From: an uncultured Opitutales bacterium | GTDB taxonomy: Bacteria > Verrucomicrobiota > Verrucomicrobiia > Opitutales > Intestinicryptomonadaceae | DNA length: 64,000 bases | NCBI GenBank assembly: GCA_944389175.1 | Contig: CALXLK010000001.1 | Coordinates: 1 to 64,000 of the forward strand | Direction: 5' to 3' | Part shown: positions 34,827 through 43,904 of the stretch, one piece after another | Layout: the number at the start of each line of letters is the position of its first letter | Position numbering within the stretch: position 1 is the first letter of the stretch | The notes under the pieces: model-generated | Database searches by the model: none | What the model was told of the DNA's origin: nothing | Seen by the model: the letters and a program-made list of their open reading frames with translations, nothing else | Program-made: the position numbers and the translations under genes

Positions 34827-35900
34827 CTACCTGTAGAACTTCTTTATGTGTCGCTTTAAGTCGGCCTCGGGGTCGAGCGCGCCGAAGCCGTATAGGTAGT
34901 CGGCAAAGTGCGCGGCAAAAAACGGCGTCAGGGCAAATCCTTTCGAGCCGAATCCGTTGAACGATAAAACGCGCGGAAATTTTGGGTGCCTGCCCAAGTG
35001 GGGGCGGGTTGTCGCGGTGCACGGGCGCACGCCGGCGCTCTGCCGCAATACTTCGAATTTGCGCGTCTTTATTATGGAGGCCGCCGCGGCGAGAAGTTCG
35101 GCCCTGGCCTTTTGAGTCGGAATTTCGTCGAGGTTTTCCCTGTCCCAGGTGGAGCCTATTCTAAATTCGCCGTCGGCGCATTTCATAAGCCAGTTTCCGC
35201 GGTGGATTATGTGCTCGGGAATTTCCGCATCGGATGCTATCTGCAATATTTCCCCCTTGGCGCACCTGTAGGGAAGCCAGCTAAAATAGGGGTTCCCAAC
35301 CGCCGCGGCGCCGTCGCAAAAAATTGCCGCCTGCGCGCGAATATCCCCGTAGGAGACGCAGTCGCTGTGCAGGCTTAGCCGCGCGAAGTCGAATTGACTC
35401 TCCTCCAAGACGCCGCGCCGCAAAAAATATCTCTTGTACGCGGGCATTATGGCGGCCGGTTCCACCCACGCGGACCTCTCGATAAAGTGGTATCCGAATT
35501 TGGCATTGAGGCTCTTGTAGGAGCTTTGGTCTTCGCAATCCACGTGCGCGCCGATAAACGGCGCGTATTCGGGGTCTTGAAGGCGCTTTTGCCAAAGCTG
35601 GTGTTCCTCGGCCGACTTGCACAGCTGCAGAATTTTTCTGTCGTGGTAAAAGGAGCATCCAAGTTCACCCTCCAGCGCCGCGTAAAATTTTTTTGCGTAG
35701 GGATGGGCCTGGCCGCTCTTCCAGCTCTTGACTAGCCTTTGCCCGGTTATGGGGTTTATCACCCCGGCTGCTACCAGGCACGCCGCCGACTTCCACGACG
35801 CGTCGATTATGCGCAGGCGCTTCCCGCGCTTAAGCAGCTCGAAAGCGAGGTTTGAACCGGCTATTCCCTGGCCGACGATTATGCAGTCGAGGTTCGGCAT
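34827..35900 (-). CDS. FAD-dependent oxidoreductase (DAO family)
   Basis: A 357-residue flavoprotein with an N-terminal FAD site (DCIIVGQGIAGSNLAFELLKRGK) and the DAO-type C-terminal SFNGFGSKGFALTPFFA. It resembles glycine oxidase/MnmC C-terminal-type enzymes that oxidise amines, including ones in tRNA modification. The substrate cannot be read from the sequence. It begins 4 bp after ruvB ends and is probably cotranscribed with it. Confidence 0.78.
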   Translation of the reverse strand: MPNLDCIIVGQGIAGSNLAFELLKRGKRLRIIDASWKSAACLVAAGVINPITGQRLVKSWKSGQAHPYAKKFYAALEGELGCSFYHDRKILQLCKSAEEHQLWQKRLQDPEYAPFIGAHVDCEDQSSYKSLNAKFGYHFIERSAWVEPAAIMPAYKRYFLRRGVLEESQFDFARLSLHSDCVSYGDIRAQAAIFCDGAAAVGNPYFSWLPYRCAKGEILQIASDAEIPEHIIHRGNWLMKCADGEFRIGSTWDRENLDEIPTQKARAELLAAAASIIKTRKFEVLRQSAGVRPCTATTRPHLGRHPKFPRVLSFNGFGSKGFALTPFFAAHFADYLYGFGALDPEADLKRHIKKFYR

Positions 35901-35904
35901 CGAT

Positions 35905-36927
35905 TTAGAAAAGCGAGCCCTGAGCCCCGAAAGAGTCCAATTCGAGCGCGTCCCAGGCCTTTTGCGTGAGCATGCGCCCCTGCGGGGTTCGGCGTATATA
36001 GCCCTCCTGTATCAGGTACGGCTCGTGCACCTCCTCGAGCGTCTCGGCCTCTTCGTTGACGGCGACGGCTACCGTGCCGAGCCCCACGGGCCCGCCCTTA
36101 TAGTTCTTGGCCATGACGTTGAGTATGCGCTTGTCCATCTCGTCGAGCCCGTTTTCGTCTATTTCGAGCAACTCGAGGGCCTTTATGGCTATGTCGCGGT
36201 TTATGGCCCCGTCGGCCCTCTCCAGGGCGTAGTCGCGGACAAACTTTATCAGCTGGTTGACTATTCTGGGCGTGCCGCGCGCCCGCCTGGCTATTTCGTC
36301 GGCGCCAAACTTGTCTATCTGGACGCCGAGCAAGCCGCACGAGCGCATTACTATGCCTATGAGCTCGCTGCGCGAATAGTAGTCGAGGCGCGTCTGCAGC
36401 GTGAACCTGCTGCGCAGGGGCGCAGAGAGCAAGCCTGTTCTCGTAGTCGCGCCGACGAGCGTGAACTTGGGCACGTTCAGGCGCACGCTGCGGGCGTTGG
36501 GCCCCTGGTCTATCATAATGTCTATGCGGAAATCCTCCATCGCAGAATATAGAAACTCTTCGACGGTGCGCGATATTCTGTGTATCTCGTCGATAAACAA
36601 GATGTCGCCCTCTTGAAGGTTCGTAAGCAGTCCGGCCAGATCGGAGGCCTTTTCTATCACCGGCCCCGATGTGACCCGAGCGTTTGTGCCCATCTCGTTT
36701 GCCAGAATGAATGCCAGCGTAGTCTTGCCCAGCCCGGGCGGGCCGTGAAGGAGAATGTGGTCGAGCGGATCGCCGCGCCGCTTTGCCGCCCCCACCATTA
36801 TTTTGAGCCGTTCGACCGTTTTTTGCTGCCCGGTGAAAGAGTCGAAGCCCGACGGGCGCAATGAAATGTCGGTTTCGTCGTCTTTGTGTTCCAGGGCGTT
36901 TTGCAAATAGTCGGTGCCTTTTTCCAT
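35905..36927 (-). CDS. ruvB: Holliday junction branch migration helicase RuvB
   Basis: A 340-residue AAA+ protein. [18 protein letters not shown] is the N-terminal signature, Walker A is [13 protein letters not shown], Walker B is [10 protein letters not shown], and [10 protein letters not shown] is the sensor 2 region. The winged helix is at the C-terminus ([17 protein letters not shown]). RuvB rings drive branch migration of Holliday junctions together with RuvA; ruvA and ruvC are not in this window. It is divergent from recF. Confidence 0.97.
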   Translation of the reverse strand: MEKGTDYLQNALEHKDDETDISLRPSGFDSFTGQQKTVERLKIMVGAAKRRGDPLDHILLHGPPGLGKTTLAFILANEMGTNARVTSGPVIEKASDLAGLLTNLQEGDILFIDEIHRISRTVEEFLYSAMEDFRIDIMIDQGPNARSVRLNVPKFTLVGATTRTGLLSAPLRSRFTLQTRLDYYSRSELIGIVMRSCGLLGVQIDKFGADEIARRARGTPRIVNQLIKFVRDYALERADGAINRDIAIKALELLEIDENGLDEMDKRILNVMAKNYKGGPVGLGTVAVAVNEEAETLEEVHEPYLIQEGYIRRTPQGRMLTQKAWDALELDSFGAQGSLF

Positions 36928-36982
36928 AAAAATCTTTACATTGATTGAATTTAATCAGACCCTATACGCATTCGATTTTTTT

Positions 36983-38059
36983 GTGAAGTTAAATTTTATC
37001 AGACTGCATAATTTTAGGAACGTGGAGCTGGCGGACGTCGGGCTCGACAGCGACTCGGTGTGGATCCACGGGCGCAACGGGCAGGGCAAGACGAACCTCC
37101 TCGAGGCGGTGGGCATGCTCAATGCAATGCGTTCTTTCAGAAACGCCTCGGCCGACGCCCTCGTGCGCAGGGGCTTTAAAAGCGCAGGAATCCTCGCACA
37201 GGCCTCCCTTTCAGGCTCGTCGTCGTGGCAGGTGGAGCTCGTCGTCGGAGAGGGGCGCGCGGCGTTTGTCGACGGGCAAAAAATAAGCAAACTTTCCGAA
37301 TTTATCGGGCGCTTTCCCGTCCTCGCCATTACAAACGAGGATTTGCGCCTGCTCAGGGGCTCTCCCGAGGCGCGCCGCCGCGATATGGACATGTTCATAT
37401 CGTCTCTCGACGCCGAATATTTTGAATGCCTTAGGCTTTATTACCGCGCGCTCTCCCACAGAAACGCCCTATTAAAAGACGGCCTTTGCGAGGCGTCGCT
37501 GTTGGAGTCGTTTGAAATTTCCATGGCATGCAATGCGGAAAAAATTTTGTCCAAGCGCAAGAGCTTTTTTGAGGAATTGGGCGAGCGCGCCACGCAAAAA
37601 TACGCAGTTTTGGCGGGTGCGTCGGCGGAGACGGCGCAGATAAGCCTAAAGCCCAATTGCGACGCCGCCGACAAAGACTCCTTCCTTGAGATGCTCAAAT
37701 CGCAGCGGCGAAGCGACATCGAGCGGCGCTCGACCCAGCGCGGAATTCACCGCGACGATTTCAAGGTTTTAATTGGCGGCGCCGAGGCGAAAATTTACGC
37801 CTCTGAGGGGCAGCAAAAATCGGCTGTCATAGCATTGAAGCTCGCCCAGTTCGAGACGGCAAAAGAGCATCTGCGCGAAGAGCCCGTCATGCTCTTTGAC
37901 GACGTCCTGGGGGAACTCGACGCCGATAGGCGGGAGCGCTTTTGGAGCTGCACAAGCGGGTCTGCTCAAATTTTGGCGACGTCCACGGAACCTCCGCCCC
38001 AAGGCGGCGCGCGCAACTGGAAATCAATAACTGCAACCTCCGGTGAATTTATCCAATGA
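36983..38059 (+). CDS. recF: DNA replication/repair ATPase RecF
   Basis: A protein of about 358 residues with Walker A GRNGQGKTN, signature ASEGQQKSAVIALKLAQ and Walker B LFDDVLGELD. RecF loads RecA at gaps with RecO and RecR. The probable start is GTG at 36983 (VKLNFIRLHNFRN), since RecF normally begins with this beta strand. An ATG at 36914 would add 23 unrelated residues and overlap the divergent ruvB start. No ribosome binding site is obvious at either. No dnaA/dnaN/gyrB lies nearby, so this is not a classical origin region. It overlaps the methyltransferase gene by 4 bp. Confidence 0.9.
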   Translation: MKLNFIRLHNFRNVELADVGLDSDSVWIHGRNGQGKTNLLEAVGMLNAMRSFRNASADALVRRGFKSAGILAQASLSGSSSWQVELVVGEGRAAFVDGQKISKLSEFIGRFPVLAITNEDLRLLRGSPEARRRDMDMFISSLDAEYFECLRLYYRALSHRNALLKDGLCEASLLESFEISMACNAEKILSKRKSFFEELGERATQKYAVLAGASAETAQISLKPNCDAADKDSFLEMLKSQRRSDIERRSTQRGIHRDDFKVLIGGAEAKIYASEGQQKSAVIALKLAQFETAKEHLREEPVMLFDDVLGELDADRRERFWSCTSGSAQILATSTEPPPQGGARNWKSITATSGEFIQ

Positions 38060-39009
38060 CGCCCCTGGAAGAAAAAATTGTAGATATGGCCGCGCAAAAC
38101 GGCTCGGTGCTCACCTGGGCCGACTTTATCGGCGCGGCGCTTTACGATAGCCGGTGGGGCTACTACGCCCGGGAGCGCAAGCGCGTCGGCCCAGGCGGCG
38201 ACTTCTTTACGTCGGCTTCGATGAAATGCGGTGTCTTTGGCCTGGCTGTGGCCGAGGCGGTAGGACGCCTGCTGGAGGGGGAAGGGGAAGACCCCGACGA
38301 ATTTGAAATAGTGGAAATAGGCGCCGAGCCCGGATACCAGATGGTGCGCGGGGCGCGCACGATAAGGCTCGGGCAGGAAATAAATCTTTCCGGCAACGTC
38401 TCCGTGGTGTCCAACGAGCTTCTCGACGCGCGGCCCTTCGAGCGTTTCAAGTATGAAAACCGCCGCTGGGCAAAGCGGGCCATAGAGTTTGGGAACTCCT
38501 ACGAAGACCGCAGGGAGATTCTCCTTGATGTATCCGAGGCCGAAAGGGAAATTATAAATTGCTACTTTAGCCGCGCCCAAGTCGAGGGCTTTTGCCTGGA
38601 CATATCCTTTGACGCAATAAGTCTGTTTGAAAAAATATGCCTGCAAAATTGGCGCGGAGCGCTTGTTTTTGCCGATTATTTCAGGACGGCCGACGAGTTG
38701 TCGGTGCTTCCCAACGGAACGGCGCGCACGTACTCGCGCCACCGCGACGGATTCGACCTCTTTGCAAATGTCGGAGATACCGACATAACTTATTCGCCCT
38801 GCAGCGACATTTTCGAGGATGTTGCAAGGCGCTGCGGCAGGAATCCGCGCACGTACACGCAGGAATCTTTTTTTGTGTACCTTGCGCCGCGGCTATTGGA
38901 AAGTCTGATATCGTCTCCGTCGGACGGCGATATCGGAAAACGAGAGCTCTGCCAGCTTATTAGCCCCGCGCATATGGGCGCCTGCTTTAGGGTTTTGACT
39001 CTCCTGTAG
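38056..39009 (+). CDS. MidA/NDUFAF7-type SAM-dependent methyltransferase
   Basis: A 317-residue putative protein arginine methyltransferase. Signature strings are LYDSRWGYYARERKRVGPGGDFFTSASM, with FG following, and EIVEIGAEPGYQM as the SAM-binding motif. Then come VVSNELLDARPFERF and ALVFADYF. Mitochondrial NDUFAF7 methylates an arginine of complex I, but bacterial members have no fixed target. It is cotranscribed with recF (ATGA overlap). Confidence 0.82.
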   Translation: MTPLEEKIVDMAAQNGSVLTWADFIGAALYDSRWGYYARERKRVGPGGDFFTSASMKCGVFGLAVAEAVGRLLEGEGEDPDEFEIVEIGAEPGYQMVRGARTIRLGQEINLSGNVSVVSNELLDARPFERFKYENRRWAKRAIEFGNSYEDRREILLDVSEAEREIINCYFSRAQVEGFCLDISFDAISLFEKICLQNWRGALVFADYFRTADELSVLPNGTARTYSRHRDGFDLFANVGDTDITYSPCSDIFEDVARRCGRNPRTYTQESFFVYLAPRLLESLISSPSDGDIGKRELCQLISPAHMGACFRVLTLL

Positions 39010-39136
39010 CACGGCGCATTGGCGCATGCACGCGCGCATAAATCGAGCGTTTTTTTTTGGTTGTAAGGGCGTTCAAAATCGTATTCTATGGCGGGCAAGT
39101 TTGTTATTTTAATTTTTAAAAGGGCCGTTATTACTG

Positions 39137-39862
39137 ATGAGAATCCAGAAATACATATCTCAATGCGGAATTTGCAGCCGCAGGGAGGCCGAACGCAAAA
39201 TAGAGGAGGGGCTTGTCCTGGTAAACGGCAGACCCGCGCAAATAGGCCAATCGGTGGATCCCGAGAAGGACAGCGTAGTCGTTGACGGCGTCAGGGCAAG
39301 CGGTGTCGTCGAAGATCATGTCGTGTTGGCGATGAACAAACCCAAAGGGTATCTTTGCACTAATTCCGACCCTTTCGGGGGGCAGACGGTTTTCGACCTT
39401 CTGCCTGAGCCCTTCTCGCACATGAAGCTCTTTTGCTGCGGGAGGCTCGATAAAAACTCAAAGGGACTGCTTATTCTTACAAACGACGGAGAATTAGCCA
39501 ACTACATAACGCACCCATCGCACAACATAATCAAGCGCTACCACGTCACGCTAAACCGCGCGCTCGACCGCAAAATTATACCGGCGCTTTTAAACGGGGT
39601 TATGTACGAGGGTCAGAAGCTAAAAGCCGAGCGTATTATCCCGGATTCTTCCGGCGTAGAAAATGCCGACAGGCGCCTCGAAGTGTGGCTAAACCAGGGG
39701 CGCAAGCGCGAAATTAGGCGCATGTTCGAGGTAATGGGCTACTTTGTCAAGGAGCTCAAGCGCTTTCAGATAGGCGCCTTTACGCTCAAGCGCATTCCCG
39801 AGGGAGGCATAAAAATTTTAAAAAAAGCAGACATAAACAAGCTGCTTGATACGGGGGCATAA
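39137..39862 (+). CDS. RsuA/RluB-family pseudouridine synthase
   Basis: A 241-residue enzyme. Residues 1-60 form an S4 RNA-binding domain (MRIQKYISQCGICSRREAERKIEEGLVLVNG). The catalytic domain carries the aspartate motif GRLDKNSKGLLILTNDG and a C-terminal GRKREIRRMFEVMGY. It converts a specific uridine in rRNA to pseudouridine; RluB-like action on 23S rRNA is more likely than RsuA from domain layout, but uncertain. It is followed 2 bp later by the ribB-type gene. Confidence 0.9.
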   Translation: MRIQKYISQCGICSRREAERKIEEGLVLVNGRPAQIGQSVDPEKDSVVVDGVRASGVVEDHVVLAMNKPKGYLCTNSDPFGGQTVFDLLPEPFSHMKLFCCGRLDKNSKGLLILTNDGELANYITHPSHNIIKRYHVTLNRALDRKIIPALLNGVMYEGQKLKAERIIPDSSGVENADRRLEVWLNQGRKREIRRMFEVMGYFVKELKRFQIGAFTLKRIPEGGIKILKKADINKLLDTGA

Positions 39863-39864
39863 TA

Positions 39865-40944
39865 ATGCAAAAAAGCCAAATATTCGACAGTGTGGAGGAT
39901 TGCCTGCGCGATTTTGCCGCGGGCAAGATAGTGATAGTAGCCGACGACGAAAATCGGGAAAACGAGGGCGATATGATTGCCGCGGGTTCGCTGATAACGC
40001 CCGAGACGGTAAACACGATGCTGCGTTTTGCGCGCGGTTTAATATGCGTTCCAACGACGACGCAACGGCTGACAGAGCTTGGCATAGACGATATGGTCCG
40101 CTTAAACCGCGACAAAAAGGGGACGGCCTTTACCGTCACGGTGGACGCCGCCGAGGGGGTCACTACGGGCATAAGCGCCTTCGACCGCGCGCGCACGATA
40201 CGCGTCATGGCAGATCCATCCAGCACGGCCGCCGATATTATTACGCCCGGGCATGTAAATCCGCTGAGGGCGCGCGCGGGAGGGGTGTTGGAGAGGGCAG
40301 GCCACACGGAGGCGGCAATAGACCTCGCAAAACTTGCCGGACTTCCGCCGTGCGCGGCAATTTGCGAAATAGTCAAGGACGACGGCACAATGGCGCGCCT
40401 TCCCGACTTGGTGAAATTTAAGCAGGAGCACGGGATGAAGCTTATGAGCGTCGCTTCGCTCATTGAGCATAGGCTCAAGACCGATTCCCTCGTCAAAGAG
40501 GTGTTCTCCCGACCCTTTGCCACGCGCCGCGGAGACTTTACCCTGCGCGTTTTCCGCGCGGCCGACGGCCGCTGCCATTACGCCCTGACAAAGGGGCAAA
40601 TCACGCGGGAGCCGACTCTCGTGCGCGTCCATGCGGAGAATTTGTTTGCAGATTTATTCGAGTCGGCCTCGTACGCCTCGAGCGCGTCGGAGGCTTTTGA
40701 CAGGGCTATGAAGAAGGTATCCGAGGAGGGTGTGGGGGCTCTCGTTTACATAAGCCTGCCCGATTCTGGTATAAGCGTTCCCGACGGCGAGGCCATTCCG
40801 CCGACCGTCCGCGACTACGGGATGGGCGCGCAGATTCTGCGCGCGCTCGGGCTTGAAAAGATAAAGCTGATGACCACAAACGTAGGCACCCACTACATAC
40901 CAGAGGGCTACGGGCTTGAAATTGTCGAAGAAGTAAAAATTTAG
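39865..40944 (+). CDS. ribB: 3,4-dihydroxy-2-butanone 4-phosphate synthase with degenerate GTP cyclohydrolase II half (RibBX-like)
   Basis: A 359-residue fusion. Residues about 1-205 are a complete RibB domain (VADDENRENEGDM, TTGISAFDRARTIR, GHVNPLRARAGGVLERAGHTEA), which makes 3,4-dihydroxy-2-butanone 4-phosphate from ribulose 5-phosphate. The C-terminal half aligns with GTP cyclohydrolase II but reads VRVHAENLFADLFESASYAS where three zinc-binding cysteines are expected. The RQEGRGIGL-type loop is also gone. So only the RibB activity is likely; cyclohydrolase function must come from elsewhere. It is followed by ribH. Confidence 0.9.
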   Translation: MQKSQIFDSVEDCLRDFAAGKIVIVADDENRENEGDMIAAGSLITPETVNTMLRFARGLICVPTTTQRLTELGIDDMVRLNRDKKGTAFTVTVDAAEGVTTGISAFDRARTIRVMADPSSTAADIITPGHVNPLRARAGGVLERAGHTEAAIDLAKLAGLPPCAAICEIVKDDGTMARLPDLVKFKQEHGMKLMSVASLIEHRLKTDSLVKEVFSRPFATRRGDFTLRVFRAADGRCHYALTKGQITREPTLVRVHAENLFADLFESASYASSASEAFDRAMKKVSEEGVGALVYISLPDSGISVPDGEAIPPTVRDYGMGAQILRALGLEKIKLMTTNVGTHYIPEGYGLEIVEEVKI

Positions 40945-40951
40945 GACTGCG

Positions 40952-41452
40952 ATGAGTTTGGATAAGGGAAAAATGCCCGACATCAGTGCTTCGGGATTTA
41001 AGTTTGCAATAGCGGCTTCGCGTTTTAACGGCGAGCTTGTCGACGCGCTGTTAAACGACGCGCTCAAGACGCTCGGCCGCCTTGGCGCCGCCGAGTCCGA
41101 TATTGAGGTGGTGCGCGTGCCCGGCGCGGGAGAGCTGCCATTTACCTGCGACATGCTCGCCCGCAGCGGGCAATTCGACGCCGTCATAGCCCTGGGCGTT
41201 GTCATCGCGGGCCAGACGCCGCACCACGAGATAATAGCCCATTCGACGGCAAACGCCCTCCATGCGGCGGCCGCCCGCACGGCGACGCCCGCCATAAACG
41301 GCATAGTCGTTACAAACAACTTGTCTCAGGCGCAGGCGCGCACCGTAGGCGAAATTGCCCGCGGCGCCGAATTTGCCGAGGCCGCGGTCGAAATGGCCTA
41401 CCGGGCTTCCGCGCTAAAGGCTAAAATTTCCAACAACAACATCAAAAAATAA
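40952..41452 (+). CDS. ribH: 6,7-dimethyl-8-ribityllumazine synthase RibH
   Basis: A 166-residue lumazine synthase. FAIAASRFNGELVDALLNDAL opens the fold; VVRVPGAGELPF and ALGVVIAGQTPHHEII (catalytic histidine) follow. It joins the RibB product with 5-amino-6-ribitylaminouracil, the penultimate step of riboflavin synthesis. It lies 7 bp after the ribB-type gene and 5 bp before nusB, a common bacterial order. Confidence 0.95.
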   Translation: MSLDKGKMPDISASGFKFAIAASRFNGELVDALLNDALKTLGRLGAAESDIEVVRVPGAGELPFTCDMLARSGQFDAVIALGVVIAGQTPHHEIIAHSTANALHAAAARTATPAINGIVVTNNLSQAQARTVGEIARGAEFAEAAVEMAYRASALKAKISNNNIKK

Positions 41453-41457
41453 ATCAG

Positions 41458-41916
41458 ATGGACAATCCTGGAAAAGAATCCAAATTGGCCGGGCGCCGCG
41501 AAAACAGAATTGCGGCGATGCAGTTTCTGTACATGCAGGCGGTTTCTTCGGCCAGCGTACCCGCCGATCTCGACGCTTTCTTCGAGACAAAAGAGAGGCC
41601 GCGCGGCTATTACGCGTTTGCCGAGGAGCTAATCGCCGGGGTGAACGAGCATCTCGCCGAAATAGACGAAAAAATATCGCGCTACGCCGTCAATTGGACG
41701 ATAGACCGAATAGCAAAAGTGGACTTGGCCATTCTCAGGCTTGCCATTTTCGAGCTCGAGTACCGCCTCGATATTCCCCCGATTGTTTCCATAAACGAGG
41801 CCGTAGATTTGGCAAAGACGTTTTCGTCGGCCGAGTCGAAGCGCTTTGTAAACGGAATTCTCGACAAAGTTAAGACAACTCTTACGCGCCCGTTCCGCAC
41901 GGCGGTCAGAAAATAA
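41458..41916 (+). CDS. nusB: Transcription antitermination factor NusB
   Basis: A 152-residue all-helical protein with the NusB hallmarks RREN RIAAMQFLYMQ near the N-terminus and DRIAKVDLAILRLAIFEL and INEAVDLAKTFSSAESKRFVNGILDKV near the end. It binds boxA RNA with S10 during rRNA transcription. Its TAA shares the A with the ATG of ftsY. Confidence 0.95.
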   Translation: MDNPGKESKLAGRRENRIAAMQFLYMQAVSSASVPADLDAFFETKERPRGYYAFAEELIAGVNEHLAEIDEKISRYAVNWTIDRIAKVDLAILRLAIFELEYRLDIPPIVSINEAVDLAKTFSSAESKRFVNGILDKVKTTLTRPFRTAVRK

Positions 41917-42824
41917 TGTTTTCAATTCTAAAGAAGTTTAAAGACGGACTCAAGCGCACCGCCGCGGCCTTGGGCGGGTTGGCGTCGATGTTTTCGCGCA
42001 ATATATCCGAAGCCGATATAGACGAGATAGAGCAGGCGCTCTACGCGGCCGATTTCGGCTATGAAACGGCCGAAGAAGTGGTTGAGGCCATCAGGGCCCA
42101 ATACCGCAAAAACAAAGAGCTGCGCGGCAAGGAGGCAGCGGAGATCGGGGCGGCGGTTCTGGAAAAGATATTGGAGGGATCGGAGGGCTCTCTCATAGAA
42201 AATCCCGACGGCACGTCGGTGATTTGTCTCGTCGGGGTAAACGGGGCGGGCAAGACGACGACCGCGGCGAAGCTTGCGCACATGCTTTCAGGCGACGGCG
42301 TTGTGCTGGGGGCCTGCGACACATTCAGAGCTGCGGCAAACGAACAGATACGCCAGTGGGCGCAGCGCCTCGATGTAAAACTCGTAGAGAGCGCCCACGG
42401 CGCCGATTCTGCCGCGACGGCCTGGGACGCCTGGCACGCGGCGCGCGCCCGCTCGGCAAAATGGCTGGTTCTGGACACCGCCGGGCGCCTCCATACGAAG
42501 GAAAACCTCATGGGCGAGCTTTCAAAAATAGCGCGCGTGCTAAAAAAGAACGATCCGCGCGCGCCCCAAAATTCGATAATAGTTCTCGACGGGAGCCTCG
42601 GCTCAAACAGCATAGAGCAGGCAAAAGCCTTCAACAAGGCCTTCCCGCTTACCGGGCTAATTATTACAAAGCTCGACGGCACATCCAAAGGCGGCGCGAT
42701 AGCAGGCGTATACCGCCAGCTGAAACTGCCTATTTTGTACGTGGGATTGGGCGAAAAGCCCGACGATTTGCGCAAATTTAACGTTCACGCCTACGCCAGG
42801 GGCGTGTTCGGCTTGGAGGAATAA
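41916..42824 (+). CDS. ftsY: Signal recognition particle receptor FtsY
   Basis: A 302-residue NG-domain GTPase. The N-domain is a short helical bundle and lacks the long acidic A-domain of E. coli FtsY. GTPase motifs are GVNGAGKTTTAAKLA (G1), DTFRAAANEQ, DTAGRLHTKENLM (G3) and TKLDGTSKGG (G4). It receives SRP-ribosome complexes at the inner membrane. It overlaps nusB by one base. Confidence 0.96.
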   Translation: MFSILKKFKDGLKRTAAALGGLASMFSRNISEADIDEIEQALYAADFGYETAEEVVEAIRAQYRKNKELRGKEAAEIGAAVLEKILEGSEGSLIENPDGTSVICLVGVNGAGKTTTAAKLAHMLSGDGVVLGACDTFRAAANEQIRQWAQRLDVKLVESAHGADSAATAWDAWHAARARSAKWLVLDTAGRLHTKENLMGELSKIARVLKKNDPRAPQNSIIVLDGSLGSNSIEQAKAFNKAFPLTGLIITKLDGTSKGGAIAGVYRQLKLPILYVGLGEKPDDLRKFNVHAYARGVFGLEE

Positions 42825-42827
42825 GAC

Positions 42828-43904
42828 ATGAAGCTATCCGTAAATTTAGCCGAGAGAAGCTACACGATAACCATAGCAGCCGGCGCGTTCGCGGCGGGGC
42901 TCGAGGCGGTAAAAGAAAGAAAGGCAAACAACAAATCAAAGATTGTCTGCGTGGCCGACGCGGCGGTGCTCTCGCTCAATCCCGACAAGGCCGCATCTAT
43001 AGGTGAATTTGCCGACATAATACCGGTCGAGGGCGGGGAGGGCTCCAAGTGCTTTGAAAAATTCGCCCAGCTGTCTTCGGAGCTTGCGCTTCGCGGCGCC
43101 GACAGGAAGAGCGCCCTGGTGGCCTGGGGAGGCGGCGTGGTGGGAGATCTCACCGGATATCTGGCCGCCTCGTACATGCGCGGAATTGAGTTTTACCAAA
43201 TGCCTACTACGCTCCTTGCCATGGTCGACTCGTCCGTCGGAGGCAAGACCGGCATAAATATCCCCGAGGGCAAGAACCTCGTGGGGGCGTTCCACCAGCC
43301 CATCGGCGTCTTTGCCGATATAGACTTTCTCAAGACTTTGCCGCCGCGGGAGTTTGCCGCGGGCATGGCCGAAGTCGTCAAATGCGCGCTCATAGGCGAT
43401 TTCGAGCTGTTTTCCGCCATAAAGGCGACGAAGGGCACGTTCAATCCCGAAAGCCCGTATTTGCCCGAGGCGATCCGCCGCAGCTGCGCGCTAAAGGCCA
43501 GGGTAGTTTCGGCCGACGAGCGCGAAAGCGCCGCAAGCGGCGGGCGCGCGCTGCTGAACCTCGGGCACACATTCGCCCATGCGATTGAAAAGACGTCCGG
43601 GTTTGGCGCCTATCTGCACGGGGAGGCCGTGGCAATAGGCCTGGTTATGGCAGCCCAGCTTTCCGCCGACTTGGGCTATGCAAATGTCCGCGCGGAGGTC
43701 GAGGAGACTCTGAAAAAATGCGCCCTGCCTGTTCGCCTGAGCGCGAGGCTGCCCATGGATGACTTTATGGAGGCCATTTCCCACGATAAAAAGAACGCCG
43801 GCGGTGCGCTAAAGTTTGTGCTTATAGACAGGATCGGCAAGGCGTTTACGCAGGTGGTCGAACGCGAAAAAGTTGTGAGGGTTGTTTCTGAATTTCTCGG
43901 ATAA
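42828..43904 (+). CDS. aroB: 3-dehydroquinate synthase AroB
   Basis: A 358-residue NAD- and metal-dependent enzyme. AWGGGVVGDLTGYLAASYMRG and MVDSSVGGKTGIN are the nucleotide and substrate motifs; EVVKCALI and HTFAHAIE(K) provide metal ligands. It converts DAHP to 3-dehydroquinate, step two of the shikimate pathway. Other shikimate genes are not adjacent. It is 3 bp after ftsY and overlaps the TatD-like gene by one base. Confidence 0.94.
   Translation: MKLSVNLAERSYTITIAAGAFAAGLEAVKERKANNKSKIVCVADAAVLSLNPDKAASIGEFADIIPVEGGEGSKCFEKFAQLSSELALRGADRKSALVAWGGGVVGDLTGYLAASYMRGIEFYQMPTTLLAMVDSSVGGKTGINIPEGKNLVGAFHQPIGVFADIDFLKTLPPREFAAGMAEVVKCALIGDFELFSAIKATKGTFNPESPYLPEAIRRSCALKARVVSADERESAASGGRALLNLGHTFAHAIEKTSGFGAYLHGEAVAIGLVMAAQLSADLGYANVRAEVEETLKKCALPVRLSARLPMDDFMEAISHDKKNAGGALKFVLIDRIGKAFTQVVEREKVVRVVSEFLG

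Noticed and set aside
36914..36982. ATG at 36914 as the recF start
   Set aside because: It would add 23 residues not seen in RecF and overlap the divergent ruvB start; GTG at 36983 begins the conserved first strand.
36900..38060. Replication origin near recF
   Set aside because: No dnaA, dnaN or gyrB neighbours and no DnaA-box cluster were seen; recF here is linked to a methyltransferase gene.
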